Shown: positions 8,153 through 13,328 of the stretch, piece after piece | Position numbering within the stretch: the stretch's first letter is position 1 | Layout: the number at the start of each line of letters is the position of its first letter | Source of the DNA: an uncultured Streptococcus sp. | GTDB taxonomy: Bacteria > Bacillota > Bacilli > Lactobacillales > Streptococcaceae | DNA length: 13,328 bases | Direction of reading: 5' to 3' | Assembly: GCA_934216185.1 (NCBI GenBank) | Contig: CAKQBM010000040.1 | Location: 1 to 13,328, forward strand | The notes under the pieces: model-generated | The model's database searches: none | What the model saw: only the letters and a program-made list of their open reading frames with translations | What the model was told of the DNA's origin: nothing | Translations under genes and position numbers: made by a program

Positions 8153-8181
8153 TTGACATTTTGTTTGTTTTGTTGTATTAT
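8153..8181 (+). promoter_or_regulatory. Promoter of the gntR regulator gene
   Basis: TTGACA (8153-8158), a 17-nt T/G-rich spacer and TATTAT (8176-8181) form a near-consensus promoter about 30 nt before the ribosome binding site AAAAGGAG. It shares TTGACAT and TTGTATwAT around its -35 and -10 boxes with the bacteriocin promoter, which may reflect common control by the regulator. Confidence 0.8.
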
Positions 8182-8218
8182 TTAATTAAGACATAAATAA
8201 GAAAAAAAGGAGAACAAG

Positions 8219-8629
8219 ATGTCCTGGTCATTTGACAATAAAAAACCTATCTATTTACAAATTATGGAAAAAATCAAGTTTCAGATTATTTCCCATGAAC
8301 TAGAAGCCAATCAACAACTTCCTACTGTTAGAGAACTAGCTAGCGAAATTGGGGTCAATACAAATACCATCCAAAGAGCCTTTTCAAACCTCGAACAAGA
8401 AGGATTTGTCTTTTGTAAGCGAACAGCTGGACGTTTTGTAACGGAAAATCAAGAACTCATCTCTAAATCTCGTAAACAACTAGCAGAAAAACAATTAAAG
8501 GACTTCATTTTCTCCATGGCTCACTTTGGTTATCAAGAAGAAGAATTACCAGCTATAATTAGCGATTATATTAAACGAATTGAAACTACCAATTATAATC
8601 AAGTGAAACCAACTAGAAACTCATTCTAA
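8219..8629 (+). CDS. GntR-family transcriptional regulator, YtrA subfamily
   Basis: A 136-residue DNA-binding protein. The N-terminal winged helix-turn-helix spans about residues 8-76, with PIYLQIMEKIKFQI, the recognition region LPTVRELASEIGVNTNTIQRA and the wing GFVFCKRTAGRFV. The short helical C-terminal tail of about 60 residues has no ligand-binding domain, which defines the YtrA subfamily. YtrA-type regulators usually sit beside ABC transporter genes and repress them until cell-wall or membrane stress. Here the gene is divergent from the bacteriocin-ABC operon, so I infer control of that operon and perhaps of itself. AAAAGGAG lies 6 nt before the ATG. The stop codon's last base is the first base of the right direct repeat, and transcription converges on asnA at the shared terminator. 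Confidence 0.9.
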   Translation: MSWSFDNKKPIYLQIMEKIKFQIISHELEANQQLPTVRELASEIGVNTNTIQRAFSNLEQEGFVFCKRTAGRFVTENQELISKSRKQLAEKQLKDFIFSMAHFGYQEEELPAIISDYIKRIETTNYNQVKPTRNSF

Positions 8630-8705
8630 GGATAAAATTCAGAAAATCTGTCTATAATAAAACGCATAACATCAAGCTTTACTGAACTGATATTATGCGT
8701 TTTTA
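8629..8705. repeat. Right direct repeat (77 bp) flanking the bacteriocin cassette
   Basis: Partner of 5782-5859: 55 identical bases, a 3-for-4 replacement in the hairpin loop, then 19 identical bases. This copy lies in its presumably native place after asnA. Confidence 0.9.
8659..8703. terminator. Bidirectional terminator shared by asnA and gntR
   Basis: AAAACGCATAA (8659-8669) pairs with TTATGCGTTTT (8693-8703). The stem extends by ATCA (8671-8674) with TGAT (8688-8691) across one mismatch; the loop has 13 nt. T tracts follow on both strands. It lies 29 bp past the asnA stop codon and 29 bp past the gntR stop codon. Confidence 0.87.
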
Positions 8706-8732
8706 TCATTTTGAAACTTTTAAAATCCTTAT

Positions 8733-9725
8733 CTACAAAATATTTTCGTAAGTATCGCGGACTTCTTGAGGCCAAACACTTGTTTGCACTTCTCCGATAT
8801 GTTTCTTGCGAAGTAAGAACATGGCCATACGAGATTGTCCAATTCCTCCACCGATTGTCAATGGGAATAGGCCATTCAATAGAGCCTTGTGCCATTCCAA
8901 TTCTAAACGGTCCTCATCACCGGTGATTTCTACCTGACGACGAAGGGTTTCTTCATCTACACGAATTCCCATAGAAGACAACTCAAAGGCTCCACCTAAA
9001 GACTCATTCCAAACAAGAATATCGCCATTCAGACCCTTGTAGCCATTTTCAGACTCGCTTGTCCAGTCATCATAGTCTGGTGCACGTCCATCGTGCGGTT
9101 TACCGTCTGGTAATTCACCACCGATACCAATCAAGAAAACAGCACCAAATTCTTTACAGATCGCATTTTCACGTTCTTTTGGTGTCAGATCTGGGTAGCG
9201 TTCTACCAACTCTTCTGTATGGATAAAAGTGATTTGTTTTGGCAAGACAGACTCGATGTCATAGCGGGCTTCTACTGCTAGCTCAGTCAGGCGAATAGCC
9301 TTGTAAATCTTCTCAACTGTTTCTTTTAGGTAAGCAATGTTTCGTTGACCATTTGGAATGACCTTTTCCCAATCCCACTGATCCACAAAGACAGAGTGGG
9401 TTGCATCCAGCGAGTCTTCGTCTGGACGAAGGGCCTTCATGTGGACGAACAGACCTTCACCTTCACCGAAACCAAAACGAGCTAGAGTATGTCGTTTCCA
9501 TTTAGCAAGCGAATGAACCACTTCATAGGTTTCATCAGGAATCTGCAAAACCTTGACAGATACTGGATTTTCCACACCAGATAGGTTGTCCTGCATCCCG
9601 TCACCGACCTTGCTCAAGATAGGACCTTGAACTTCGACGACTTCTAGCTTATCTTTCAAATACTGGGTAAAAGTGTTTTTGACAAAGGAAATTTCTTCTT
9701 GTTGATGAATAAAACTTTTCTTCAT
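8733..9725 (-). CDS. asnA: Aspartate-ammonia ligase (asparagine synthetase A)
   Basis: Makes asparagine from aspartate and ammonia with ATP hydrolysed to AMP, in the cytoplasm. The 330-residue length is that of AsnA, a relative of class II aminoacyl-tRNA synthetase catalytic domains. Recognisable stretches are the N-terminal [12 protein letters not shown], the motif [24 protein letters not shown], the acidic loop [21 protein letters not shown] and the C-terminal ATP-binding [14 protein letters not shown] (about 292-305). The start is set by GAGGAG 8 nt upstream. A -10 box lies 30 nt before the ATG; no T-box leader fits in the short upstream region. The gene ends 27 bp before the right direct repeat and shares its terminator. 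Confidence 0.97.
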   Translation of the reverse strand: MKKSFIHQQEEISFVKNTFTQYLKDKLEVVEVQGPILSKVGDGMQDNLSGVENPVSVKVLQIPDETYEVVHSLAKWKRHTLARFGFGEGEGLFVHMKALRPDEDSLDATHSVFVDQWDWEKVIPNGQRNIAYLKETVEKIYKAIRLTELAVEARYDIESVLPKQITFIHTEELVERYPDLTPKERENAICKEFGAVFLIGIGGELPDGKPHDGRAPDYDDWTSESENGYKGLNGDILVWNESLGGAFELSSMGIRVDEETLRRQVEITGDEDRLELEWHKALLNGLFPLTIGGGIGQSRMAMFLLRKKHIGEVQTSVWPQEVRDTYENIL

Positions 9726-9754
9726 AGGCTACTCCTCAAAAATTTAATAAACGT

Positions 9755-9760
9755 ATTATA
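9755..9760 (-). promoter_or_regulatory. -10 box of asnA
   Basis: A perfect TATAAT on the minus strand sits 29 nt before the asnA ATG, just past the terminator of the upstream gene. A weak -35-like TTTTCT lies 17 nt further upstream. Confidence 0.55.
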
Positions 9761-9797
9761 CACCTATTTTCAAGAAAAGAAAAGAGAAAATTTAAAA

Positions 9798-9825
9798 AAA
9801 TCAGTGTTACTCAAAACACTGATTT
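9798..9825 (-). terminator. Intrinsic terminator after the Bax-inhibitor-1 family gene
   Basis: AAATCAGTGTT (9798-9808) and AACACTGATTT (9815-9825) form a perfect 11-bp stem with a 6-nt loop. On the minus strand it runs into TTTTTTTAAATTTT. It begins 10 bp after the stop codon. Confidence 0.93.
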
Positions 9826-9835
9826 CATAGACCTT

Positions 9836-10519
9836 TTAGTCATTGCGACCGAAAATACGGAGAATACTTAGAAAGAGATTGATAAAATCAAGATAGATAC
9901 TGAGAGCCATTGACACAACCCAACCTGTTGCTGCACGACCTTGTGATTGTTCATAAGCAAGGCGAATCCTTTGGTTATCCCAAGCAATCAACCCTGAGAA
10001 AACCAAAACCATGGCTACGCTAATCATATAATCAAAGAAACCGCTAGCCAAGAAAATATTGACTACCATAGCAATCAGCAAACCGATGAGAGCTGCCATC
10101 ATAGCCCGACCAAGACCACTCAAGTCTTTCTTGGTGAAGATACCAACTGCCGCCATGACAAAGAAGAGAAGGGCACTCGATACAAAGGCAGACAAAACTG
10201 TACCTGGAGTATAGAAGGCCACCACAAAACTAAGGGTAAAGCCGTTTAATACTGAGTAAAGTAAAAATACTGGAAGAGCCGCTGGACTATTCTTTGAAGC
10301 CATGCTACTGGCAACGAAAACCAAGGCCAACTCCGCAAATGTTGCAATGGTCAACCAGAGACGCCCCTGCATCAAAAAGTAAACCAACTGAGACTGAAAG
10401 ACCGTCAACATAAGGCCTGATACCAAAGCGGATAGTCCGATTCCCAGACCAACAAAGGCATAAACCTTAGCGTAAAATTGATTGAGACCTGCGCGGTCAT
10501 GAATAATAGTGTGATTCAT
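9836..10519 (-). CDS. Bax inhibitor-1 family (TMBIM/YetJ-like) membrane protein
   Basis: A 227-residue integral membrane protein with seven predicted helices from about residue 15 to 224. It belongs to the BI-1/YccA/YetJ family. In Bacillus YetJ a pair of buried aspartates gates a pH-sensitive calcium leak. The matching acidic positions here appear to be Asp181 (LIAWDNQRI) and Asp211 (YLDFINLFLSILRIFG), and the C-terminal LRIFGRND is the usual family ending. The physiological role in streptococci is not established. AAAAGGAG lies 5 nt before the ATG. The gene follows the SPOUT methyltransferase by 54 bp, where an extended -10 box suggests its own start, and ends in a strong terminator. Confidence 0.92.
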   Translation of the reverse strand: MNHTIIHDRAGLNQFYAKVYAFVGLGIGLSALVSGLMLTVFQSQLVYFLMQGRLWLTIATFAELALVFVASSMASKNSPAALPVFLLYSVLNGFTLSFVVAFYTPGTVLSAFVSSALLFFVMAAVGIFTKKDLSGLGRAMMAALIGLLIAMVVNIFLASGFFDYMISVAMVLVFSGLIAWDNQRIRLAYEQSQGRAATGWVVSMALSIYLDFINLFLSILRIFGRND

Positions 10520-10551
10520 CTTTTCTCCTTTTCTATGAACATCTTTCCTTG

Positions 10552-10560
10552 ATTATAACA
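10552..10560 (-). promoter_or_regulatory. Extended -10 promoter of the Bax-inhibitor-1 family gene
   Basis: The minus strand reads TGTTATAAT, 32 nt before the ATG at 10519, with a Shine-Dalgarno between. No -35 consensus is seen. There is no clear terminator between this box and the spoU stop codon, so read-through from spoU is also possible. Confidence 0.55.
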
Positions 10561-10573
10561 AAGAAAGTTAAAA

Positions 10574-11314
10574 TTAGCTTAAATGGAAAATTAAAATACC
10601 AGCTGCAACTGCAACATTGAGACTCTCCGCCTGCCCCTTCATGCTAATATGGACCAACTGGTCTGCACTTTCAGCCATGAGGGGACTAATTCCTTGACCC
10701 TCATTTCCCATGACCAAGACAAACTGATCTAAATGAGGCAGTTCTCTGTAATCAACAGAATCTTTAGATAGGGTTGTTGCTAGCACTGGGATACCTGTCT
10801 CTTTAGCTTCCTCAAGCAGCGCTTGACTCGACATTCGATAAATAGGCAAATGGAAATGACTGCCTTGCATAGAACGTAGGGTCTTGAGACTGTAGATGTC
10901 TGCTGACTTATCTGAAACAATCACTCCTGTAAAACCTGCTGCATCCGCAGTCCGAATGATGGTTCCTACATTACCAGGATCTTGCACATCTTCCAAAAAC
11001 AAGAATTTGCCCTGACTCAAATCAGCTTGTCCTACTTCTTCTTTTTGAACCACGGCAACAATTCCCTGTGGAGTCTGAGAATCCGCCAAATCTAGCAAAA
11101 TATCCTCTGACACCCAGACAGTTTGCGGAAACGAGACTAACTGATCTCGGTAATTTTCTAGAGCAAAGATTTTCTCAATCGTCACTCCAGCTTGAACAGC
11201 TTCTTCAAACAAGTGCCATCCTTCAATCAAATAGGCAGACTTGCGGTATTTTTTTTGGTGTAATTTCTTGGCATTTTTTACCACAGAATTGGCTTTTGAG
11301 GTTATAATAGTCAT
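10574..11314 (-). CDS. TrmH/SpoU-type 23S rRNA 2'-O-methyltransferase
   Basis: A 246-residue SPOUT-fold RNA methyltransferase. An N-terminal substrate-binding domain (about residues 1-95, containing KYRKSAYLIEG) is followed by the knotted catalytic domain. The three SpoU motifs are EDVQDPGNVGTIIRTADAAG (108-127), VMGNEGQGISPLM (201-213) and SLNVAVAAGIL (231-241). The exact nucleotide modified cannot be read from sequence; RlmB-like or TsnR-like targets are possible. I choose the ATG at 11314, because a TTG at 11332 would add only six residues that are encoded by the promoter itself. The -10 box TGTTATAAT ends 6 nt before this ATG and no Shine-Dalgarno exists, so the message is predicted to be leaderless. 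The gene is divergent from acyP. Confidence 0.9.
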   Translation of the reverse strand: MTIITSKANSVVKNAKKLHQKKYRKSAYLIEGWHLFEEAVQAGVTIEKIFALENYRDQLVSFPQTVWVSEDILLDLADSQTPQGIVAVVQKEEVGQADLSQGKFLFLEDVQDPGNVGTIIRTADAAGFTGVIVSDKSADIYSLKTLRSMQGSHFHLPIYRMSSQALLEEAKETGIPVLATTLSKDSVDYRELPHLDQFVLVMGNEGQGISPLMAESADQLVHISMKGQAESLNVAVAAGILIFHLS

Positions 11315-11329
11315 AGAAATATTATAACA
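11301..11329. promoter_or_regulatory. Symmetrical bidirectional promoter for spoU (minus) and acyP (plus)
   Basis: GTTATAATA (11301-11309) and TATTATAAC (11320-11328) are a perfect 9-bp inverted repeat with 10 bp between. Each arm contains a TATAAT: 11303-11308 for the plus strand and 11321-11326 for the minus strand, the latter extended by TGT. Predicted starts are near 11315 (plus) and 11314 (minus), so two polymerases would need the same DNA and should exclude each other. Confidence 0.6.
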
Positions 11330-11346
11330 CAATCAAAGGGGTTTGT

Positions 11347-11625
11347 ATGCAAAAGGTTAGAATGATTGCCCAAGGTAGGGTGCAGGGAGTCGGCTTTCGT
11401 TGGGGTGTTTACAGCTTGGCACTTGAAATTGGTGGCATCACAGGCCGAGTATGGAATAACGACGATGGCACAGTGGAAATCTTAGCCCAAGCAGACTCAT
11501 CTGCTATCATGGCAAAATTTATCCAAGAAATCCGCAAAGGACCGACACCTTTTTCAAAAGTCAGCTACTTAGATGTCCAATTGAGTAACTTTCCTCCTTA
11601 CCCTGACTTTAAAATCGCAAATTAG
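11347..11625 (+). CDS. acyP: Acylphosphatase
   Basis: A small cytoplasmic enzyme that hydrolyses the carboxyl-phosphate bond of acyl phosphates; its physiological substrate in bacteria is unsettled. The 92-residue length is normal. The phosphate-binding loop GRVQGVGFRW carries the catalytic Arg18, and GRVWNNDDGTVEI carries the catalytic Asn37. AAAGGGG stands 6 nt before the ATG. It is divergent from the SPOUT methyltransferase gene, sharing a symmetrical promoter, and lies 77 bp before yidC2 on the same strand. No terminator is seen between the two genes, so some yidC2 transcription may come from here. Confidence 0.95.
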   Translation: MQKVRMIAQGRVQGVGFRWGVYSLALEIGGITGRVWNNDDGTVEILAQADSSAIMAKFIQEIRKGPTPFSKVSYLDVQLSNFPPYPDFKIAN

Positions 11626-11674
11626 GTCTCTAGAACTATTGTATATTTTGTAAAAAAACAGTAGAATAGAAAGG

Positions 11675-11680
11675 TATAAT
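11675..11680 (+). promoter_or_regulatory. -10 box of yidC2
   Basis: TATAAT lies 22 bp before the GTG start with the ribosome binding site between them. No clear -35 box is seen, so strength is uncertain. Confidence 0.45.
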
Positions 11681-11702
11681 TTTTAAAGAAGGAATAAAAA
11701 CA

Positions 11703-12629
11703 GTGAAATCTATTAAACGTTTTACACTCTCAGCTATGGGAGTGGCTATGTTGCTTGTTTTGACTGGCTGTGTTAGCGTCGATAAAGCAACAGGACAGCC
11801 AACAGGAGTCATTTGGAATACTTTCGGAGCGCCTATGGCTGAAGCTATCAAGTACTTCGCCAATGACAAGGGACTTGGTTTTGGTGTTGCTATCATCATC
11901 GTAACCATTATCGTCCGCTTGATTATCTTGCCACTTGGTATCTACCAATCATGGAAGGCAACGCTTCACTCTGAAAAGATGAACGCCCTCAAGCACGTCC
12001 TTGAGCCACACCAAACGCGTCTCAAGGAAGCAACTACTCAAGAAGAAAAACTCGAAGCCCAACAAGCTCTCTTTGCTGCTCAAAAAGAGCATGGCATCAG
12101 CATGTTTGGTGGTGTAGGATGTTTCCCTCTCCTCCTTCAAATGCCTTTCTTCTCTGCTATCTACTTTACTGCCCAACATACTGAAGGTGTTGCTCAAGCA
12201 AGCTACCTAGGCATCCCTCTAGGCTCTCCAAGTATGATTTTGGCTGCCTGCGCTGGTGTCCTTTACTATCTTCAATCACTCCTGTCACTTCACGGAGTAG
12301 AAGATGAAACGCAAAGAGATCAAATCAAGAAAATGGCTTACGTGAGCCCAGTCATGATTGCCGGCTTCTCCCTCATCTCACCAGCTAGTGTCACACTTTA
12401 TTGGGTTGTCGGTGGTTTCATGATGATTCTCCAACAATTTATCGTCAACTATATCGTTCGTCCAAAACTTCGCAAAAAAGTCCGTGAAGAATTGGCAAAG
12501 AACCCACCAAAAGCAAGTGCTTTCTCTACACCAAGTGGACGAAAAGACGTTACTCCTGAACAACCAACTGCTATCACAAGCAAGAAAAAACACAAAAATC
12601 GCAACGCTGGAAAACAACGTTCGAGATAA
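11703..12629 (+). CDS. yidC2: Membrane protein insertase YidC2 (OxaA2 lipoprotein)
   Basis: Inserts membrane proteins, alone or with SecYEG, and works with the SRP pathway. It starts with GTG, preceded by AAGAAGGA. The N-terminus is a lipoprotein signal peptide with lipobox LTGC (Cys23 is the lipidated residue). The core has the usual five helices; Arg72 in TIIVRLIILPLG is the conserved positive residue of the hydrophilic groove. The cytoplasmic loop between helices one and two is helical and charged (about residues 90-135). FGGVGCFPLLLQMPFF and SLISPASVTLYWVVGGF are family motifs. The basic tail of about 50 residues rich in Lys/Arg is typical of YidC2 rather than YidC1 and is thought to contact ribosomes. 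The length of 308 residues is normal. Confidence 0.95.
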   Translation: MKSIKRFTLSAMGVAMLLVLTGCVSVDKATGQPTGVIWNTFGAPMAEAIKYFANDKGLGFGVAIIIVTIIVRLIILPLGIYQSWKATLHSEKMNALKHVLEPHQTRLKEATTQEEKLEAQQALFAAQKEHGISMFGGVGCFPLLLQMPFFSAIYFTAQHTEGVAQASYLGIPLGSPSMILAACAGVLYYLQSLLSLHGVEDETQRDQIKKMAYVSPVMIAGFSLISPASVTLYWVVGGFMMILQQFIVNYIVRPKLRKKVREELAKNPPKASAFSTPSGRKDVTPEQPTAITSKKKHKNRNAGKQRSR

Positions 12630-12633
12630 GAAG

Positions 12634-12665
12634 AAAAAGGCTTAGCTGGTTTGCTAAGTCTTTTT
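12634..12665 (+). terminator. Intrinsic terminator after yidC2
   Basis: AAAAAGGCTTAGC (12634-12646) pairs with GCTAAGTCTTTTT (12653-12665), including one G-U pair, around a 6-nt loop. The stem ends in a run of five Ts, 4 bp after the stop codon. Confidence 0.92.
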
Positions 12666-12673
12666 GCAAGTCA

Positions 12674-12868
12674 TACTCTTCGAAAATCAAATTCAAACCA
12701 CGTCAGCTTCGCCTTGCCGTAGATATGGTTACTGACTTCGTCAGTTCTATCCACAACCTCAAAACAGTGTTTTGAGCTGACTTCGTCAGTCTTATCTACA
12801 ACCTCAAAGCAGTGCTTTGAGCAGCCTGTGGCTAGCTTCCTAGTTTGCTCTTTGATTTTCATTGAGTA
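12674..12868 (+). repeat. BOX element, structure A-B-B-C
   Basis: A pneumococcal-type BOX repeat of 195 bp. BoxA (about 12674-12731) includes GTCAGCTTCGCCTTGCCGTA, one base different from the BOX core I remember. Two 45-bp boxB units follow at 12732-12776 and 12777-12821, each starting CTGACTTCGTCAGT. Each contains its own inverted pairs, CTGACttcGTCAG and CTCAAAaCAgTGtTTTGAG-like arms. BoxC runs from 12822. The ends form an imperfect terminal inverted repeat (12674-12691 with 12851-12868, 15 of 18 bases), so the RNA can fold into one long hairpin. BOX elements are thought to be non-autonomous mobile repeats. The right end creates a TATAAT reading away from yidC2. The 64 bp from here to the kinase gene show nothing I can name. 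Confidence 0.93.
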
Positions 12869-12932
12869 TAATATAAATAGTTTAAAAGCTCACATATAAA
12901 AACTATTCAATCATAAATTAACAAGTAAATCA

Positions 12933-13328
12933 CTATGATTTAATACAATTCACAGTTATTAAAACTTCTGCTCCATCGTCTCTATTTCTAAGCTCAACTC
13001 GGCCTTTGTGTAGTTTTGCAACTCTACATACAAAACTTAGTCCAATACCATAATGTTGTTCTTTAACCGATCTAGCTTTATCCATACGATAAAAGAGCTT
13101 TCCAAAATTATTTAAAACTTCCTCTGGAAATTCCGAACCATTATTCCATATACCTATTTTCAATTCCTTCCCCTCTTGCTCTACTCTAATTTTAATTTTA
13201 GGATTCTGTTTATCGGCGTATTCCAAAGCATTTGTTAAAATATTTTGTATGGCACGAATCAGAAGAGATGGATTTATATAATAGTTTTCAGTTCCTTTCA
13301 CATTTTGTTCAAAAGAAAACTTCATCTG
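12933..13328 (-). CDS. Sensor histidine kinase, C-terminal ATPase domain (N-terminus beyond window)
   Basis: The frame is open through the window edge (the codon before the first Met is CAG), so the Met at 13325 is probably internal. The visible 131 or so residues are one HATPase_c domain. The N box is LIRAIQNILTNALEYAD, the G1 region is GIWNNGSEFPEEV, the F box is FGKLFYRMD and the G2 box is HYGIGLSFVCRVAKLHKG. G1 has Asn-Asn-Gly instead of the usual Asp-x-Gly, a variant found in some Gram-positive kinases. The sensor region and phosphorylated histidine are outside, so the signal cannot be inferred. The gene is AT-rich and ends 64 bp from the BOX element, with no convincing terminator. A response regulator gene would be expected just outside the window. 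Confidence 0.88.
   Translation of the reverse strand, partial: QMKFSFEQNVKGTENYYINPSLLIRAIQNILTNALEYADKQNPKIKIRVEQEGKELKIGIWNNGSEFPEEVLNNFGKLFYRMDKARSVKEQHYGIGLSFVCRVAKLHKGRVELRNRDDGAEVLITVNCIKS

Larger units (their letters stand above)
5782..8705. other. AT-rich bacteriocin cassette inserted between asnA and rsmD
   Basis: Two near-identical direct repeats (5782-5859 and 8629-8705) enclose a regulator, a bacteriocin gene and a three-gene ABC transporter. The repeats abut the cassette genes closely: the inner edge of the left copy is 8 bp from the last permease stop codon, and the right copy begins at the final base of the gntR stop codon. The interior is visibly richer in A and T than the housekeeping genes on both sides. 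No transposase, integrase or recombinase is present, so I do not call it a transposon. Gain by recombination and loss by looping out between the repeats are inferences. Confidence 0.65.

Noticed and set aside
5782..8705. Cassette as a classical transposon or integrative element
   Set aside because: There is no transposase, integrase or relaxase and no terminal inverted repeats; the flanking repeats are long direct repeats containing terminators.
9726..9835. T-box or other riboswitch before asnA
   Set aside because: Only about 30 nt lie between the -10 box and the ATG, and the upstream hairpin is the terminator of the preceding gene; there is no room for a T-box.
12875..12907. AATAGTTT / AAACTATT inverted repeat as a terminator for the histidine kinase gene
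   Set aside because: Only 8 A/T-rich pairs around a 16-nt loop, with no U tract after the stem on the minus strand.

Overview
The window reads as a chromosomal segment of a mitis-group Streptococcus (S. pneumoniae, S. mitis or a close relative). Three things support this: an A-B-B-C BOX repeat whose boxA carries the familiar BOX core; the gene order endA-epuA-murA-ywzB-sepM-coaD-rsmD and asnA-BI1-spoU / acyP-yidC2, which I recall from pneumococcal chromosomes; and an EndA that looks nearly pneumococcal.

Layout. Bases 1-887 (minus) hold the N-terminal part of a CNNM/CBS membrane protein. Bases 1041-5718 (minus) are a tightly packed housekeeping block read in the order rsmD, coaD, sepM, ywzB-like, murA, epuA, endA. 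It covers rRNA methylation, CoA synthesis, a membrane PDZ/Lon-type protease, peptidoglycan precursor synthesis and the DNA-uptake nuclease. Bases 8733-11314 (minus) hold asnA, a Bax-inhibitor-1 family protein and a SPOUT rRNA methyltransferase. Bases 11347-12629 (plus) hold acylphosphatase and the lipoprotein insertase YidC2. After a terminator and a BOX element, the window ends inside a sensor histidine kinase (12933-13328, minus).

The accessory part is an AT-rich cassette of about 2.8 kb between rsmD and asnA (about 5782-8705). It is bracketed by two nearly identical 77-78 bp direct repeats, each containing a bidirectional terminator hairpin. Inside are a YtrA-type GntR regulator (plus strand) and a divergent operon: a 44-residue leaderless class II bacteriocin of the BHT-B / lacticin Q / aureocin A53 type, an attenuator-like hairpin, an ABC ATPase and two small membrane proteins. 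I infer that the transporter exports the peptide and/or gives self-immunity, and that the GntR protein controls the operon. The bacteriocin gene is below normal ORF length cut-offs and would be missed by routine annotation.

A second theme is start-site architecture. Three genes (ywzB-like, rsmD, spoU) have an extended -10 box (TGnTATAAT) only 6-7 nt before the start codon and no Shine-Dalgarno, so they are predicted to be read from leaderless mRNAs. One of these promoters forms a 9-bp inverted repeat with the -10 box of the divergent acyP gene.
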